Positions 13,031-13,378 of a DNA stretch of 13,378 nt are shown one piece after another. The notes under the pieces were generated by a model. That model saw only the letters and a program-made list of their open reading frames with translations. It did not search any database and was not told the DNA's origin. Source of the stretch: Flavobacteriales bacterium UBA7382 (GTDB taxonomy: Bacteria; Bacteroidota; Bacteroidia; Flavobacteriales_D; Sanyastnellaceae); assembly GCA_002469765.1 (NCBI GenBank), contig DKNS01000019.1, positions 1-13,378 on the forward strand, written 5' to 3'. The first letter of the stretch is position 1. Every line of letters starts with the position of its first letter. The translations under genes were made by a program, and so were the position numbers.

Positions 13031-13378
13031 TCAGTAGTCTTGATGCGAGGAATCAAGTTGACCCAACGCCAACTCGAGTTGCTCGTCATTTGGCGCAATG
13101 CCATGCCATTTGTGGGTCCCTTCCATGAAATCCACACCCTTGCCCATGTCGGTCTTCATCAGCACCACGGTGGGTTGTCCGGTCCCCCGACGGGCGTGGC
13201 CTGCTTGAATTGTCCGCTGAAGGTCCTCGAAGTTGTGACCGTCGCAAGACAACACGTGCCATCCGAAGGCCGCCCATTTTCCAGCGAGGTCTCCAAGAGA
13301 CATGACGTCGTCCGTGGAGCCGTCAATTTGCTGTCCATTGCAATCCACAAAAGACAAGATGTTGTCAATCTTGTGGTG
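13031..13378 (-). CDS. transketolase, N-terminal subunit (partial, 5' end outside window)
   Basis: The last 115 codons of the ThDP-pyrophosphate-binding subunit of a split transketolase; the start lies beyond the right edge. Visible motifs are F-V-D-C-N-G-Q-Q-I-D-G, K-W-A-A-F-G-W-H-V, D-G-H-N-F-E-D-L, and a late T-D-M-G-K-G-V-D-F-M-E followed by W-H-G. These fit the N-terminal transketolase half, including the conserved K-G-V-x-F-M-E segment. The frame is open to the edge, so the TTG at 13357 should not be taken as a start. The gene is transcribed ahead of the VWA and C-terminal subunit genes, presumably as one operon. Confidence 0.9.
   Translation of the reverse strand, partial: HHKIDNILSFVDCNGQQIDGSTDDVMSLGDLAGKWAAFGWHVLSCDGHNFEDLQRTIQAGHARRGTGQPTVVLMKTDMGKGVDFMEGTHKWHGIAPNDEQLELALGQLDSSHQDY

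Overview
The window looks like a piece of a Bacteroidota chromosome, most likely a marine-type Flavobacteriales lineage with fairly high GC for that group (mid-50s percent by eye). The evidence is a T9SS C-terminal sorting domain, split transketolase genes, SprB-like repeats, a DUF6913 gene abutting dapA, Bacteroidota-type -7 promoter boxes (TAnnTTTG) and no clear Shine-Dalgarno sequences. The genus cannot be fixed from this alone. No RNA gene, insertion sequence, CRISPR array or prophage was seen. No gap between genes exceeds about 150 bases.

Left part, + strand (1-4997): an intrinsic terminator closes an upstream transcript. A promoter starts just behind it and drives pyrR-pyrB (pyrimidine synthesis, ATGA overlap). 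A second promoter box precedes a STAS-domain protein, a small T9SS-secreted protein and ribonuclease Z, which are tightly packed. A third precedes a NarL-type response regulator with an altered receiver acidic pocket.

Middle, + strand (5088-8323): ilvE (branched-chain aminotransferase), an exported beta-barrel-like protein, and an exported MsrA. An LPP20-like lipoprotein gene (8331-8903, - strand) converges on msrA. It is divergent from a DUF6913 gene that overlaps dapA (first step of lysine/diaminopimelate synthesis). A perfect 13-bp hairpin covers the dapA stop codon.

Right part, - strand (10615-13378): read in transcription order, the N-terminal transketolase subunit (cut by the window edge), a secreted von Willebrand factor A protein with an intact MIDAS site, and the C-terminal transketolase subunit. 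The VWA gene sits between the two halves of one enzyme and overlaps the second half by 8 bases.

Most of the window is housekeeping metabolism (pyrimidine, branched-chain amino acid, lysine, pentose phosphate) interleaved with envelope and secreted proteins. I found no clear new defence or mobile system. The best leads are the VWA gene inside the transketolase operon, the promoters that lie almost on the start codons, the pyrR gene with no room for a PyrR attenuator, and the hairpin at the dapA stop.
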